Shown here: in pieces, positions 1-8,905 of the stretch
Numbering within the stretch: position 1 is the first letter of the stretch
How the letters are laid out: every line of letters starts with the position of its first letter
NCBI RefSeq assembly: GCF_000768345.1
Contig: NZ_AVPS01000001.1
Coordinates: 372,001 to 436,000 of the forward strand
Source: Lysobacter concretionis Ko07 = DSM 16239
GTDB taxonomy: Bacteria > Pseudomonadota > Gammaproteobacteria > Xanthomonadales > Xanthomonadaceae
Reading direction: 5' to 3'
Length of the DNA: 64,000 nt
The notes under the pieces: generated by a model
The model's input: only the letters and a program-made list of their open reading frames with translations
Told to the model about the DNA's origin: nothing
Databases searched by the model: none
Made by a program: the position numbers and the translations under genes

Positions 1-1002
1 GCGCTGATCGGTATGTCACGCCAAGAGGTCGGTCGCAAGTTCGATGAAATCCTGGACTTCGCCGACATCGGCGATTTCATCGACCAGCCGGTCAAAACCT
101 ACTCAAGCGGCATGGCAGTCAGGCTTGCCTTCGCGGTTGCGATCAATGCCGACCCGGACATCCTCATCGTGGACGAGGCGCTGGCCGTGGGCGACGAACT
201 CTTCCAGAGGAAGTGCTTCGCGCGGATCGAGCAGTTGCGGTCGACCGGCGCCACCATCTTGTTTGTCTCGCATGCCGGCGGAACGGTGGTCGACTTGTGC
301 GATCGCGCCATCCTGCTCGACGCCGGTGAAATGCTGGCCGACGGAGCGCCGAAGGAGGTCGTTGGCATGTACCAGAAGCTGCTCTACGCACCTGCCGACA
401 AGGCGGCTCGGATTCGCGATGAAATGCTGGGCAGGGTCTGCGCTGCCCTGCTGGATGGCCGGGCCAGTGGCAGCAGCGGCGATGGTACCGCACAGGACAC
501 GGCCGACGCCCTCGAGACGGAGAACTACGATCCCGCATTCGTCTCTACGAATGTGATCAAGTATGAGAGTCACGGCGCGACAATTTCCGGCCCTGAAATC
601 AGAACGATGGACGGACGCACCGTCAACGGCCTAGTCCGTGGAAGGACCTACCGGTACCGCTATCGCGTGGATTTCGATCGCACGTTCACCGGTGTCAGGT
701 TCGGGATGCTCATCAAGACCGTCACGGGAACACACCTCGGCGGCAGCCTATCCCAAGCGAACGTCCATGAAGGCTTGATCGTGTCGTCGGGCACTAGCGC
801 CGTGGCGGAATTCAGCTTCATCTGCCATCTCAATCCGGGCGTGTTCTTCATGAACGCCGGCGTGTTCGGATGCCTAGACCAGGGCGAAATCCTGATCCAC
901 CGGCTCTCGGATGCAGTCGCGTTCCGCGTCCTTCCCATCTCCCGCAATCAGGCCCAGGAGGCCGTCGATTTCGGCTGTACTTCTACGGTAACCCTTGAAT
1001 GA
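1..1002 (+). CDS. wzt: O-antigen ABC transporter ATP-binding protein Wzt (5' truncated)
   Basis: This is the nucleotide-binding subunit of a Wzm/Wzt-type exporter, which moves undecaprenyl-linked O-polysaccharide across the inner membrane. The reading frame is open from base 1, so the N-terminus and Walker A lie outside the window. Visible are the signature region YSSGMAVRLAFAVA, Walker B ILIVDEALAVGD and the switch histidine in LFVSHA. After about residue 150 comes a linker and a C-terminal beta-rich extension of the kind Wzt proteins use to recognise the glycan terminus. The stop overlaps the next start as ATGA, so the two genes are translationally coupled. The family is secure; the exact glycan is unknown. 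Confidence 0.9.
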   Translation, partial: ALIGMSRQEVGRKFDEILDFADIGDFIDQPVKTYSSGMAVRLAFAVAINADPDILIVDEALAVGDELFQRKCFARIEQLRSTGATILFVSHAGGTVVDLCDRAILLDAGEMLADGAPKEVVGMYQKLLYAPADKAARIRDEMLGRVCAALLDGRASGSSGDGTAQDTADALETENYDPAFVSTNVIKYESHGATISGPEIRTMDGRTVNGLVRGRTYRYRYRVDFDRTFTGVRFGMLIKTVTGTHLGGSLSQANVHEGLIVSSGTSAVAEFSFICHLNPGVFFMNAGVFGCLDQGEILIHRLSDAVAFRVLPISRNQAQEAVDFGCTSTVTLE

Positions 1003-4000
1003 CCAGCGTCTTCAACAACCTGCTCGTGACTTCGCCCAACGGGGGAGGCATCTTTTTCGTCCACGGAGGCGCGATCCAGAAGCTGGACGCTTTGGATTCC
1101 ACGGGTTTGTCTGTGTCCGGACGCCGGGTGTTGCGTGGAATCCAGCCGTCCCTAGTCGTGCTGTACCAAGGCACGCCCATGGACATTAACCCGACCGACA
1201 TTGCTTTCGGTGATGTCCACGACGTGTTGATCGACGGCGACTCCTTTTACCTGGTCAGCACGCAGGGCAATGAGGTCGTCCGGTTCGATGCCGGCGCGAT
1301 CGAGGAGGAGCGCTGGACGCTTCCGGGCGAGGACGATGCCTGGCATGTGAACTGTCTGGCGAAATGGAATGGCAGGCTGGTGTTCTCGGCTTTCGGTGAA
1401 TTCTCCCTGCACCGCGAATACAAAGGCGCGACTAAAGACCAGGGCTTCGTGCAGGATCTGCGGTCGGGAGAACGCCTGATCACCGGCCTGTCACAGCCCC
1501 ACAGCCTGTTTCCCCACGGACAGAACCTGATGGTCGCGAATTCTGGCGAGATGGCCCTGCAGGAGTATGCGGCAGACGGCTCGCTCCTTCGCTCAATGTC
1601 CTTCGACGGCTATGTCAGGGGAGTAAGTGTGTCCGGCGGTTGCATATTCGTCGGGCTCAGTCGGTCCCGGAATCTGCCGCAGGCCGAAGCCCAGACCGCC
1701 AGCCTGGTGGCGCTGGACGCGGTCACCTGGGACGAGATCGCCCGGCTCAGCCTTCCCACCAACGAGGTGTACGACGTGCATGCGGTGGAGGCCAGGGAGG
1801 CGTCGCACGTTGTTGCTCTGATCGCCGCCCACAGCTCTGCCATCCTGAGTTCAATCATCACGGACAAGTCGGAACGCCTTCGGGATCTAAACGTCGAATT
1901 GCGGCATCTTGAGAGGGAGCGCGACAGTCTGGGTGTCGCGCTCGAGCAGATCAATGCAGTTGAAACGCGGCTGATGAAAGCGATCGAGCAGCGAGAGGAG
2001 ATCGCCGGCGCGCGCAACTCATCGACCTTCGCAGCGTCTCTGGATGCGCTGGCAGCGTCCGTCGATACTGCCAGGACAGAGTTGCAGGGCGAACACGCGC
2101 GCCAGATTGCCGGCCTCATGTCCCTTGTATCGGACTTGGAAAGCCGCGCGGGCGACATGCACGACGAGTTGTTAGCCAAGCTTGACCACGCGACCGCACT
2201 GCAGTCCCGGATCAGCCAGCTCGAGGGGGAGCATGCGCGCCAGATTGCCGGCCTCATGTCCCTTGTATCGGACTTGGAAAGCCGCGCGGGCGACATGCAC
2301 GACGAGTTGTTAGCCAAGCTTGACCACGCGACCGCACTGCAGTCCCGGATCAGCCAGCTCGAGGGGGAGCATGCGCGCCAGATTGCCGGCCTCATGTCCC
2401 TTGTATCGGACTTGGAAAGCCGCGCGGGCGACATGCACGACGAGTTGTTAGCCAAGCTTGACCACGCGACCGCACTGCAGTCCCGGATCAGCCAGCTCGA
2501 GGGGGAGCATGCGCGCCAGATTGCCGGCCTCATGTCCCTTGTATCGGACTTGGAAAGCCGCGCGGGCGACATGCACGACGAGTTGTTAGCCAAGCTTGAC
2601 CACGCGACCGCACTGCAATCTCGGATCAGACAGCTCGAGGGTGAACTGTCTGCAGGCAAGGAAGCGCTGAGTGCTGAAGCCAACCGCGCAGAGGCCTTAA
2701 AAGACAAGGTCCGCGACCTGGAAGCGGCCCTGGCTGTGCAGTCGGAAGAGTTTGATGTTTTGCAGCAGGAATTTTCGCGAGTGGAAGGAGGGGTCGAGGC
2801 TTCCCTGCAACGGATGAGCGACCTGGAGGCCGAGTTGCAGCTGGTCTACGGCTCACGATCGATGCAGTTGACGCGGCCCTTGCGCAGCGCTGCGGCAGCG
2901 GTCCGTCGCGTAATCCAGTCGGCCGGGCCCGGCGTCCGCGCATTTGGGTACCTGCTTGCGCGGCCGGGACGCTACCTTGGCTTGGCCAAGGGCAAGTCGG
3001 TCGGCGAGGTGCTGACGCTTACCCGCGGATTCCTCAGCAGGGGTGGACCGGAGCCTGCGGCCCCACAGCCGGTGCGCTTTGACCTGCGATCGCCCGCCGG
3101 TCCGGTCGTCATCCTCACGACGCGGCACTGCGAATACATCGCTCGCGAGATGCACGGCGCGCTAGCGCGCGTCGGCATCGCTTCCGAGATCATCTTCGAG
3201 CAGCCGGCCGGCGGATATGTCGATGTGCCGCATTTCGTCATCTGTCCGCATATGTTCCCGGTACTGCCGGGGTTCTATGTGGCCTTCCAGATGGAACAGT
3301 CGGTCAGCTCGAGGTGGTTCACCGAAGACTATATGGGCAGGCTCGAGAACTCCTTCGCGATCTTCGATTACTCGACGCGCAACATTTCTTTCCTGAAGGA
3401 AAAGGGCCTCAGCCTCAAGCAGGTCTACTATCTGCCCGTCGGCCATCTCCCGGACCTATCGGCCAACCCGCGCCCCGCCGCGGACGCGGACGAATACGAC
3501 GTCGTATTCTACGGGGATGCCAGCAACGAGCGCAGGCGGGCCTACTTACAGGAACTGCGCAAATATTGCCGGATCAGGGTGGTGAGCGAAGTGTTCGGCG
3601 AGGAGCTTTACAGCATCTTGGCAGGCGCGAAGCTTGTAGTGAACATCCACTACTACGCAGGCGCGCTCATGGAAACGACGCGGGTGTGGGAGTGCCTGTC
3701 TCTCGGCAAACTGGTCGTCTCCGAACGCTCCACGGACATGGAAGACCATGGGGAACTGGAGGGGCTGGTCGACTTCGTGGAGATCGACGACATTCCGGCG
3801 ATGGTTCGTCGCGTGCGTTACTGGCTTGAGCACGGGTCCGAGCGCGAGGAGCGCGTCCGCGCCAATGAAGCGGCGCTGGCTGACTACTTCAACCGTTTCG
3901 ACTATTTTTTCTACAGGTTCCTGCTCGCCACGGACAACATCTCGTTCGATGAGTTCTGGCGCGAATCAGGCCATAAGTACCGGCTGGAATCGGATCGCCT

Positions 4001-4658
4001 GTGCCTTAATCTCCCCGAATACACCGACCGCAGTCGGGACTTCGCCCGCGACAACCACTACGGTTTTACCCTGTTCCCGGGCCTGCGGCACAGCAAGGGC
4101 TGGCTCGGTTGCGCGATGAGCTACAAGTACATGATCATGCTCGCGCGCGAACATGGGCTCGATCGCGTCACGATCTGCGAGGATGACGTCGAATTCCCCG
4201 CGGACTTCGAGGAGGCATGCGCAAGCATCGACGCCTATCTGTCCAGCCCTGACGTGCGCTGGGATATCTTCTCCGGCCTCATGGCCGATCTGCACCGAGA
4301 TGCAAAGATCCTGGCCGTTGACGAGCACGAAGGGCGGAGCTTCGTGACCACTAACAGACTGATCAGCACTGTGATGAATATCTACAGCCCCGGCGTGTTC
4401 GATACCATTGTCAACTGGGACGAGACCAATCGGGACGTCGAGACCAACACCATCGACCGGTATCTGGAAGCGAGGCGCGCCCTGAAGGTGATCGTGACCG
4501 AGCCCTTCCTTGTCGGGCACAAGGAGGAGCAGCACTCGACGATCTGGGGGTTCCAAAATACCCAGTACGCCGATCTCATTGCAGCCAGCAGTCAGTTATT
4601 GAAAGAGAAGGTCAGAAAATTCAGGGCGCGGCGGGGTCTGCACCGCGGAAAACGCTGA
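999..4658 (+). CDS. Multidomain glycosyltransferase: propeller-like domain, coiled coil, GT1/CgeB-like and GT25-like domains
   Basis: A 1219-residue protein, probably cytoplasmic, for O-antigen assembly. Residues 1-300 resemble the DUF4915/TIGR03032 propeller-like group (WHVNCLAKWNGRLVFSAFG, QPHSLFPHG, GLSRSR). Residues 290-640 are a charged coiled coil containing four near-identical 46-residue repeats (364-547). An LTRPLR motif follows near residue 625. Residues 690-975 look like a CgeB/GT1 transferase (DVVFYGDAS; METTRVWECLSLGKLVVSE). Residues 985-1200 resemble a GT25 LPS transferase with an acidic CEDDVEF motif near 1060. The start ATG overlaps the wzt stop. The coil may set chain length or tether the transferases, as known for WbdD-type regulators, but this is inference. 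Donor and acceptor sugars cannot be read from the sequence. Confidence 0.8.
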   Translation: MTSVFNNLLVTSPNGGGIFFVHGGAIQKLDALDSTGLSVSGRRVLRGIQPSLVVLYQGTPMDINPTDIAFGDVHDVLIDGDSFYLVSTQGNEVVRFDAGAIEEERWTLPGEDDAWHVNCLAKWNGRLVFSAFGEFSLHREYKGATKDQGFVQDLRSGERLITGLSQPHSLFPHGQNLMVANSGEMALQEYAADGSLLRSMSFDGYVRGVSVSGGCIFVGLSRSRNLPQAEAQTASLVALDAVTWDEIARLSLPTNEVYDVHAVEAREASHVVALIAAHSSAILSSIITDKSERLRDLNVELRHLERERDSLGVALEQINAVETRLMKAIEQREEIAGARNSSTFAASLDALAASVDTARTELQGEHARQIAGLMSLVSDLESRAGDMHDELLAKLDHATALQSRISQLEGEHARQIAGLMSLVSDLESRAGDMHDELLAKLDHATALQSRISQLEGEHARQIAGLMSLVSDLESRAGDMHDELLAKLDHATALQSRISQLEGEHARQIAGLMSLVSDLESRAGDMHDELLAKLDHATALQSRIRQLEGELSAGKEALSAEANRAEALKDKVRDLEAALAVQSEEFDVLQQEFSRVEGGVEASLQRMSDLEAELQLVYGSRSMQLTRPLRSAAAAVRRVIQSAGPGVRAFGYLLARPGRYLGLAKGKSVGEVLTLTRGFLSRGGPEPAAPQPVRFDLRSPAGPVVILTTRHCEYIAREMHGALARVGIASEIIFEQPAGGYVDVPHFVICPHMFPVLPGFYVAFQMEQSVSSRWFTEDYMGRLENSFAIFDYSTRNISFLKEKGLSLKQVYYLPVGHLPDLSANPRPAADADEYDVVFYGDASNERRRAYLQELRKYCRIRVVSEVFGEELYSILAGAKLVVNIHYYAGALMETTRVWECLSLGKLVVSERSTDMEDHGELEGLVDFVEIDDIPAMVRRVRYWLEHGSEREERVRANEAALADYFNRFDYFFYRFLLATDNISFDEFWRESGHKYRLESDRLCLNLPEYTDRSRDFARDNHYGFTLFPGLRHSKGWLGCAMSYKYMIMLAREHGLDRVTICEDDVEFPADFEEACASIDAYLSSPDVRWDIFSGLMADLHRDAKILAVDEHEGRSFVTTNRLISTVMNIYSPGVFDTIVNWDETNRDVETNTIDRYLEARRALKVIVTEPFLVGHKEEQHSTIWGFQNTQYADLIAASSQLLKEKVRKFRARRGLHRGKR
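2088..2639 (+). repeat. Four tandem 138-bp repeats inside the coiled-coil coding region
   Basis: Units begin at 2088, 2226, 2364 and 2502. They are almost identical even at synonymous sites; differences are confined to the first codons of unit 1 and the end of unit 4. Each unit encodes 46 residues beginning GEHARQIAGLMSLVSDLESR. A length of 46 equals five heptads plus one hendecad, so copies can be added while keeping a continuous coil. The near-identity points to recent expansion and likely copy-number variation between strains. Confidence 0.95.
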
Positions 4659-4724
4659 TCAGGTGCTGGAGCCCCATCTGCCCCTCACCGGGTCATCCAC
4701 GCTGAACGTCAATGGAAATCCGAC

Positions 4725-5201
4725 ATGAGCAAGTTCCTGAAATTGTGTAGCCTGTCCGTCACCGTCACCGTCACCGTCACCGTCACCGTTGCCGTGCTCC
4801 TCGCCGCCTGTGGGCCGGACCACGGGCCCGGAGCAGGCAACCCGGCGGCCCAATCGTCCGCCGCCGCGCCCGTCGAGCAGACTGTTCCGCCTCCTCCGGT
4901 CGAGCAGAAGAATCCGGATGTCGATTTCGCCGTGTCGCCCGACACCGTGCCGGGTTGCGATGAAACCTCCGCACTGCAGGCCAGGATCAGCTGGCAAGTC
5001 CGGAACACCGCGGTCGAGCAGGTGCGGGTCGAGGTTGCGGACCCGGGACAGGAAAACTGGAAGGTGCTTTCGGTCGCCGGAAGACAGGGCGAGGTTGAAA
5101 CGGGGCCGTGGGTGCTGGATGGAACCCGCTTCCGGTTGGTAAATGCTACGACGGACGAGCAGTTGGCGGCCCACATGATGATGGGACATCCTTGCAATTG
5201 A
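4725..5201 (+). CDS. Small lipoprotein with a VT-repeat signal peptide
   Basis: A 158-residue predicted lipoprotein of unknown function. The signal peptide has a basic start (MSKFLK), a hydrophobic core of five Val-Thr pairs and the lipobox LAAC with the lipidated cysteine at 29. An Ala/Pro-rich linker follows. The mature domain (about residues 65-157) has a Cys near each end and the pattern W-Q-V ... ETGPWVLDG ... F-R-L ... LAA. The same pattern appears at the C-terminus of the large membrane protein encoded at 5862-7709. It follows the multidomain glycosyltransferase by 66 bp with a weak ribosome-binding site. A role in the cell-surface polysaccharide locus is inferred from position only. 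Confidence 0.7.
   Translation: MSKFLKLCSLSVTVTVTVTVTVAVLLAACGPDHGPGAGNPAAQSSAAAPVEQTVPPPPVEQKNPDVDFAVSPDTVPGCDETSALQARISWQVRNTAVEQVRVEVADPGQENWKVLSVAGRQGEVETGPWVLDGTRFRLVNATTDEQLAAHMMMGHPCN
4758..4787 (+). repeat. Hexanucleotide microsatellite (GTCACC)x5 in a signal peptide
   Basis: Five perfect GTCACC units followed by a degenerate GTTGCC encode the Val-Thr run of the lipoprotein signal peptide. A 6-bp unit keeps frame, so slippage would lengthen or shorten the hydrophobic core by two residues per step and would not switch the gene off. Confidence 0.95.
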
Positions 5202-5861
5202 GAGGGATCGAACCGGTGACCCTTGAGCCGGTAGCACCCATCGGCGCCAATGGCAGAGTAGGTAACATTGGAATCTTCCGTTGGGGCCAGTACACCGTAA
5301 CTGGCCATGCATCACACAATGATGAAGTGTGCTGAGAAGCTTGCAGGATTCTGTCGAGAATATGCGGAGTTCTGCTTGCTCTTGTCGGCACTGGGAGAGC
5401 GGTTGGGGGCGACGGTGGCTGTGGGTGTGCGGCCTCACCCGCCGGTTCGCTCGGGTTTGCAACACCGGGATACCTAATGACACGTGCGGTGGTCGTCAGC
5501 AAGGACGAGGGAGGGCGCAAGTTGTAGTCTGGGACACGGATCCGTCTCGACGGAGGTCTGGGTGGCCGTGGGGATCGAATTCCTCGTCAATTTGCGTGGG
5601 CGAGGATCTTTCATCCGTCTCGGCAAAGGCCTGGGTCTGCGAATTTCGCTGCGGGCAGCCCGGTCTTCGATTCGAGGAGATCAATTGAGGCCTGCATCAA
5701 TGAGCTTGGTAGGTGTTGGGTTCCTTATGAAAGCTACTTATTTTACTGCTGTATTCAATGTTTGGGTCGCAGCCCTTCGCTCGCCGGTATGAAATCGCAC
5801 GATTCGGTGCTTTTGCCGTTTCTAAATGCATTTAATTTCGTGTTCGTTAAAAAAGCTACCC
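5202..5861. other. 660-bp gap with no convincing gene, partly AT-rich
   Basis: No open frame here resembles a known protein. A 51-codon frame at 5322-5477 (+, starting MKCAEKLAGF) and a 102-codon frame at 5484-5792 (+) are open, but both look like chance. Composition shifts from GC-rich to AT-rich between about 5690 and 5870, unlike the surroundings. That suggests imported DNA or the promoter region of the following membrane-protein gene. A segment near 5204-5222 reads on the minus strand like a tRNA T-loop (GGTTCGATCCC), but its stem does not pair. Confidence 0.5.
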
Positions 5862-7709
5862 ATGAAAATATCGTCTGACGGACGAATCACGTTCCTCGAT
5901 CTGACGGGGCTGCTGGTGCTGACGGCGGTCGTGTCCGTTAGTTTCTATCACCCGTTCTACTTCGGCGATGAGCTGACGGCCTTTTTCCGGCGGCCGGAGG
6001 ATCGTACGTTCCTGAGCGTGTTCTCGGACCTAAACAGTTACAAGCCCCGGCTTGTGTTCAATACGATTTGGGCTCTTTACGGGACATATGATGCGCCCCG
6101 TTTCGTGCCCATGGTCATCAATCTGTTGGGCCTGTGGGGCACTGCATCGATACTATACCTAATAGCTCGTCGGAGGTTCGATGCTCCCAGGGTAGTATCT
6201 TTTTTAATCGGTGCGATCTGTATAACTTCCCGATTCGCGATCATGCTGAGTTTCGATTATCTCTCGGGGAACATCGAAACCTTGAGTGCCTTCCTGTTTT
6301 TTGCTGCTGTCTACTATTCACTGGATTTTGTCGGTGGCAACTCGGGAAAGTCCACGCATCTGTTCGCCATTTTCCTTCTAGCGATCTGTGCCGTCCTTGT
6401 CCACGAGCGATATATTGTGGCCATGTTTGTTCTGGGCGTGATGATCGCACTGGAATCGGTGATCACGCGTCGACAGCTGCCTTTGCGGATTGTCGCTGGC
6501 GTCGCCATTGCGGTACTTCCTTTCTTGGTTTTTTTCCTAGCAGGGAAGTGGTTTTCATCCCTCGCTGTTTCCACAGGGACTGCTGGCCAACCCATTGAAG
6601 TAGGCGCGGATACGCTGCTGATTGTCGCTCGGTACTTGGGTAACGTGCTATTGGGTACGAACTTCGGGTTACCTTGGTTTGTTGGATCGCTCAGCCTCGA
6701 CCGTTCACCGGGAGCTTTCGTTATTCCGATGATGGCAGTCTCGGCAATACTAGCTTGGGCAGGCGTGCTCTGGAAGCCGCGTAATGTCAAGTGGCCGCGC
6801 GTGTTGCTGATCGTCGGGCTGATGCTCGCGTTGATTTCGGTGGCTGCGCTGCCAGGTGTCGATAAGCAGGAGTCAAGATGGATGTTTCCTGTTGCCAGCC
6901 TGTTGAGTCTCCTTGTCATTGCCTTGGGCAGGAGGAAAGCAGCAATCAGGTTGCTGCTCGTCTATTTGGCAATCAACATGGTTTATTTCTTCAGTGGATC
7001 ATACAAGGACGTCTTCAACATCGAAGCGTCCACCGAGGCAAAGCATTTCGGGCAGGCGTTTTTAGAGATCCCGTGGGGCGGGAACGCGGGATTGTTGCTG
7101 GATGCGCCCCAACCCCAGACGAGTTGGTGGCTCGGCGGGGATACCGTGCTTGGGAACGATGCAAAATCAGGCCGCATGTTCTGTCGAGCGAACTTCAACA
7201 TTGACTCAGAATGCATAGTGCCTTTTTCAGCAACGGCGGTGGATGTTCACAGATACGAGTTCGGTTTCAAGTTCAGCTCCCGCGCTCCGGATGGCGCAGA
7301 GAGTCCGACATATACGTACATGGGCAAAGAGGATCTGGTTGCCTCCAACAACCTCATTGGAGCGATTGTCGAGGCTGCCGAGAGCGCCAAGTCTTCTCCC
7401 TTCGTATCCCTGGAGGTAAGCCCGCGCTCGATCGATGTCTGCGGGTCGCGGGCCGAAAAGGGTACCGAGAACATTGTGGTTCGCTGGTCAGTAACTATCC
7501 CCGAGGTGGAGTCGGTTACCGTCTGGCTCGTGCCCGCTGACGGCGCCCCGATGCTCTTCGCAAACGCCGAGCCCGTCGGCACCGCGGAAACAGGGAACTG
7601 GGTTGCGTCGGAGATTTCCTTTGTCCTGATGGATTCCGGTTCCAGCACAATGCTAGCTGCGCAGCGTGTTGAAACGGAGGCTTGTGCCATCATTGACACG
7701 TCTCGATGA
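5862..7709 (+). CDS. Polytopic membrane protein, possible GT-C glycosyltransferase with C-terminal Ig-like domain
   Basis: About 615 residues from ATG 5862 (MKISSDGR); an upstream ATG at 5826 is possible but has no ribosome-binding site. Many hydrophobic segments, roughly ten or eleven, fill residues 12-380. The first loop carries an acidic pair in YHPFYFGDEL, the position where GT-C enzymes such as ArnT or PMT place their catalytic acid. That makes a polyprenyl-phosphate-sugar-dependent transferase plausible. The last 100 residues form an extracytoplasmic beta domain that matches the mature part of the lipoprotein at 4725-5201. Codon use is less GC-biased than in the neighbours, consistent with O-antigen locus transfer. 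The function remains a hypothesis. Confidence 0.6.
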   Translation: MKISSDGRITFLDLTGLLVLTAVVSVSFYHPFYFGDELTAFFRRPEDRTFLSVFSDLNSYKPRLVFNTIWALYGTYDAPRFVPMVINLLGLWGTASILYLIARRRFDAPRVVSFLIGAICITSRFAIMLSFDYLSGNIETLSAFLFFAAVYYSLDFVGGNSGKSTHLFAIFLLAICAVLVHERYIVAMFVLGVMIALESVITRRQLPLRIVAGVAIAVLPFLVFFLAGKWFSSLAVSTGTAGQPIEVGADTLLIVARYLGNVLLGTNFGLPWFVGSLSLDRSPGAFVIPMMAVSAILAWAGVLWKPRNVKWPRVLLIVGLMLALISVAALPGVDKQESRWMFPVASLLSLLVIALGRRKAAIRLLLVYLAINMVYFFSGSYKDVFNIEASTEAKHFGQAFLEIPWGGNAGLLLDAPQPQTSWWLGGDTVLGNDAKSGRMFCRANFNIDSECIVPFSATAVDVHRYEFGFKFSSRAPDGAESPTYTYMGKEDLVASNNLIGAIVEAAESAKSSPFVSLEVSPRSIDVCGSRAEKGTENIVVRWSVTIPEVESVTVWLVPADGAPMLFANAEPVGTAETGNWVASEISFVLMDSGSSTMLAAQRVETEACAIIDTSR

Positions 7710-7786
7710 GTAGCCGTCTGCAGGTTGACGTTCTTGTAATGACGCAGAGCTTGCGCGCCGGCACGATCATGGATGCCACGGTAATC
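7706..7786 (+). pseudogene. Truncated gene start fused to an IS5-type transposase fragment
   Basis: An ATG at 7706 overlaps the stop of the membrane-protein gene (ATGA), the coupling used elsewhere in this operon, and opens a frame beginning MSSRLQVDVLV. Within 15 codons the frame reads SLRAGTIMDATVI. That matches the GT(I/V)VDAT(I/L)I motif found around the first catalytic Asp of IS5-type transposases. The IS3-family element then begins. A further O-antigen gene was probably destroyed here, but too little is left to name it. Confidence 0.5.
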
Positions 7787-7817
7787 CCCCCGCTTTTAGC
7801 GGACAGCAAAAGTGGAG

Positions 7818-8645
7818 CTAAGCGGCGAGAGCCAGTTTCTGTATCGGGGTGATCCCGCCAAGCGCCATGTTCGGTCGCTCGTGGTTGTGCGTCCATAGCC
7901 AGCGGGTAGCTGTGTCTTGCACCTGCTCGATCGAATCGAACAGCGTGCGGGCAAGCCAGGCGTAGCGCACGGTGCGGTTGTAGCGTTCGACATAGGCGTT
8001 CTGCTGCGGCTTGCCCGGCTGGATGTGCTCGATCCGGATGCCCTGCTGCTCCGCCCAGGACAGCAGTGCTCCGCTGATGTACTCCGGACCGTTGTCGCAG
8101 CGGATCACCCGGGGCTTGCCGCGTCATTCGATGATCTGCTCCAGCGACCGGATCACGCGGGCTGCGGGCAGCGACAGGTCGGCCTCAATGCCCAACCCCT
8201 CACGGTTGAAGTCGTCCAGCACGTTGAACAGCCGGAAGCTACGGCCGTCGCTGAGCTGGTCGTGCATGAAGTCCATCGACCAGACCTGGTTGATCGCCTC
8301 CGGCACCGCCAACGGCTCCGGACGCTCACGTACGATCCGCTTCTTCGGCTTGATCCGCAGGTTCAACTCCAACTCCCGGTAGATGCGGTAGACCCGCTTG
8401 TGGTTCCAACCAAAGCCCTTGACGTTGCGCAGGTGCAAGAAGCACAGGCCGAAGCCCCAGTCCTTGTAGGCGGTGGTCAACCGCTCCAGCCAGTCGGCGA
8501 TCCTGGCGTTCTCCTCGCTCGCCTTGGCCTGGTAGCGGTAGCAGGTCTCGCTGACTTGGAAGGCTTGGCAGGCGTGCCGGATGTTCGTGCGCCCGCCCTC
8601 AACTGCCCATCGGGCCATCTCCCGGCGTTGAGATGGCCTCACCAT
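7818..8645 (-). pseudogene. IS3-family transposase OrfB, inactivated by one nonsense codon
   Basis: A DDE integrase-type catalytic subunit of about 276 codons. The catalytic residues are recognisable: D in WSMDFMHD, D in IRCDNGPEY, and E in NAYVERYN, 35 residues after the second D. The frame is broken by a single TGA at 8124-8126 in ...EQIIE-stop-RGKPR, where related proteins have Trp (TGG), so a one-base change explains the loss. Both halves are in the same frame; there is no indel. The element is therefore immobile unless complemented. Confidence 0.9.
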
Positions 8646-8905
8646 TTTTTTGACATCGCCTCCTTGAGCAGGTCGGCGCTGAGCTGGGCGTCGGCGTACA
8701 TCTTCTTGAGCCGCCGGTTCTCATCCTCCAGCTCCTTCATGCGGGCAACCATGGACACCTCCATGCCGCCGAACTTGCTGCGCCATTTGTAGAACGTCGC
8801 CGAGCTGATGCCGTGCTCGCGGCACAGTTCCGGCACGGGTGTGCCAGCCTCGGCCTGCTTGAGCACGCTGATGATCTGGCTGTCGGTGAAGCGGGACTTC
8901 TTCAT
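8639..8905 (-). CDS. IS3-family transposase OrfA
   Basis: This 88-residue helix-turn-helix protein starts [19 protein letters not shown], contains [20 protein letters not shown], and ends in a leucine-zipper-like tail ([12 protein letters not shown]). It binds the element ends and supplies the N-terminal part of the OrfAB transposase. ATG 8905 is preferred over the longer open frame because a GAGGAGG ribosome-binding site lies just upstream. It ends ...AMSKKW. The A7 run near the stop would let ribosomes slip -1 into orfB, as is usual for this family. Confidence 0.92.
   Translation of the reverse strand: MKKSRFTDSQIISVLKQAEAGTPVPELCREHGISSATFYKWRSKFGGMEVSMVARMKELEDENRRLKKMYADAQLSADLLKEAMSKKW

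Noticed and set aside
2088-2639. A CRISPR-like array
   Set aside because: The repeats are directly contiguous 138-bp coding units with no spacers, in frame within one protein. The 72-bp repeats in gspJ fail for the same reason.
1610-2707. A 365-codon antisense frame with fourfold repeats over the coiled-coil region
   Set aside because: It merely mirrors the repeats of the real glycosyltransferase gene and shows no independent homology or start signal.
5195-5230. A tRNA-like T-arm (GGTTCGATCCC on the minus strand)
   Set aside because: The T-stem does not pair and no acceptor, D or anticodon arms could be built around it.
5484-5792. A 102-codon frame as a gene
   Set aside because: No ribosome-binding site, no recognisable motif, and it spans the shift from GC-rich to AT-rich DNA.
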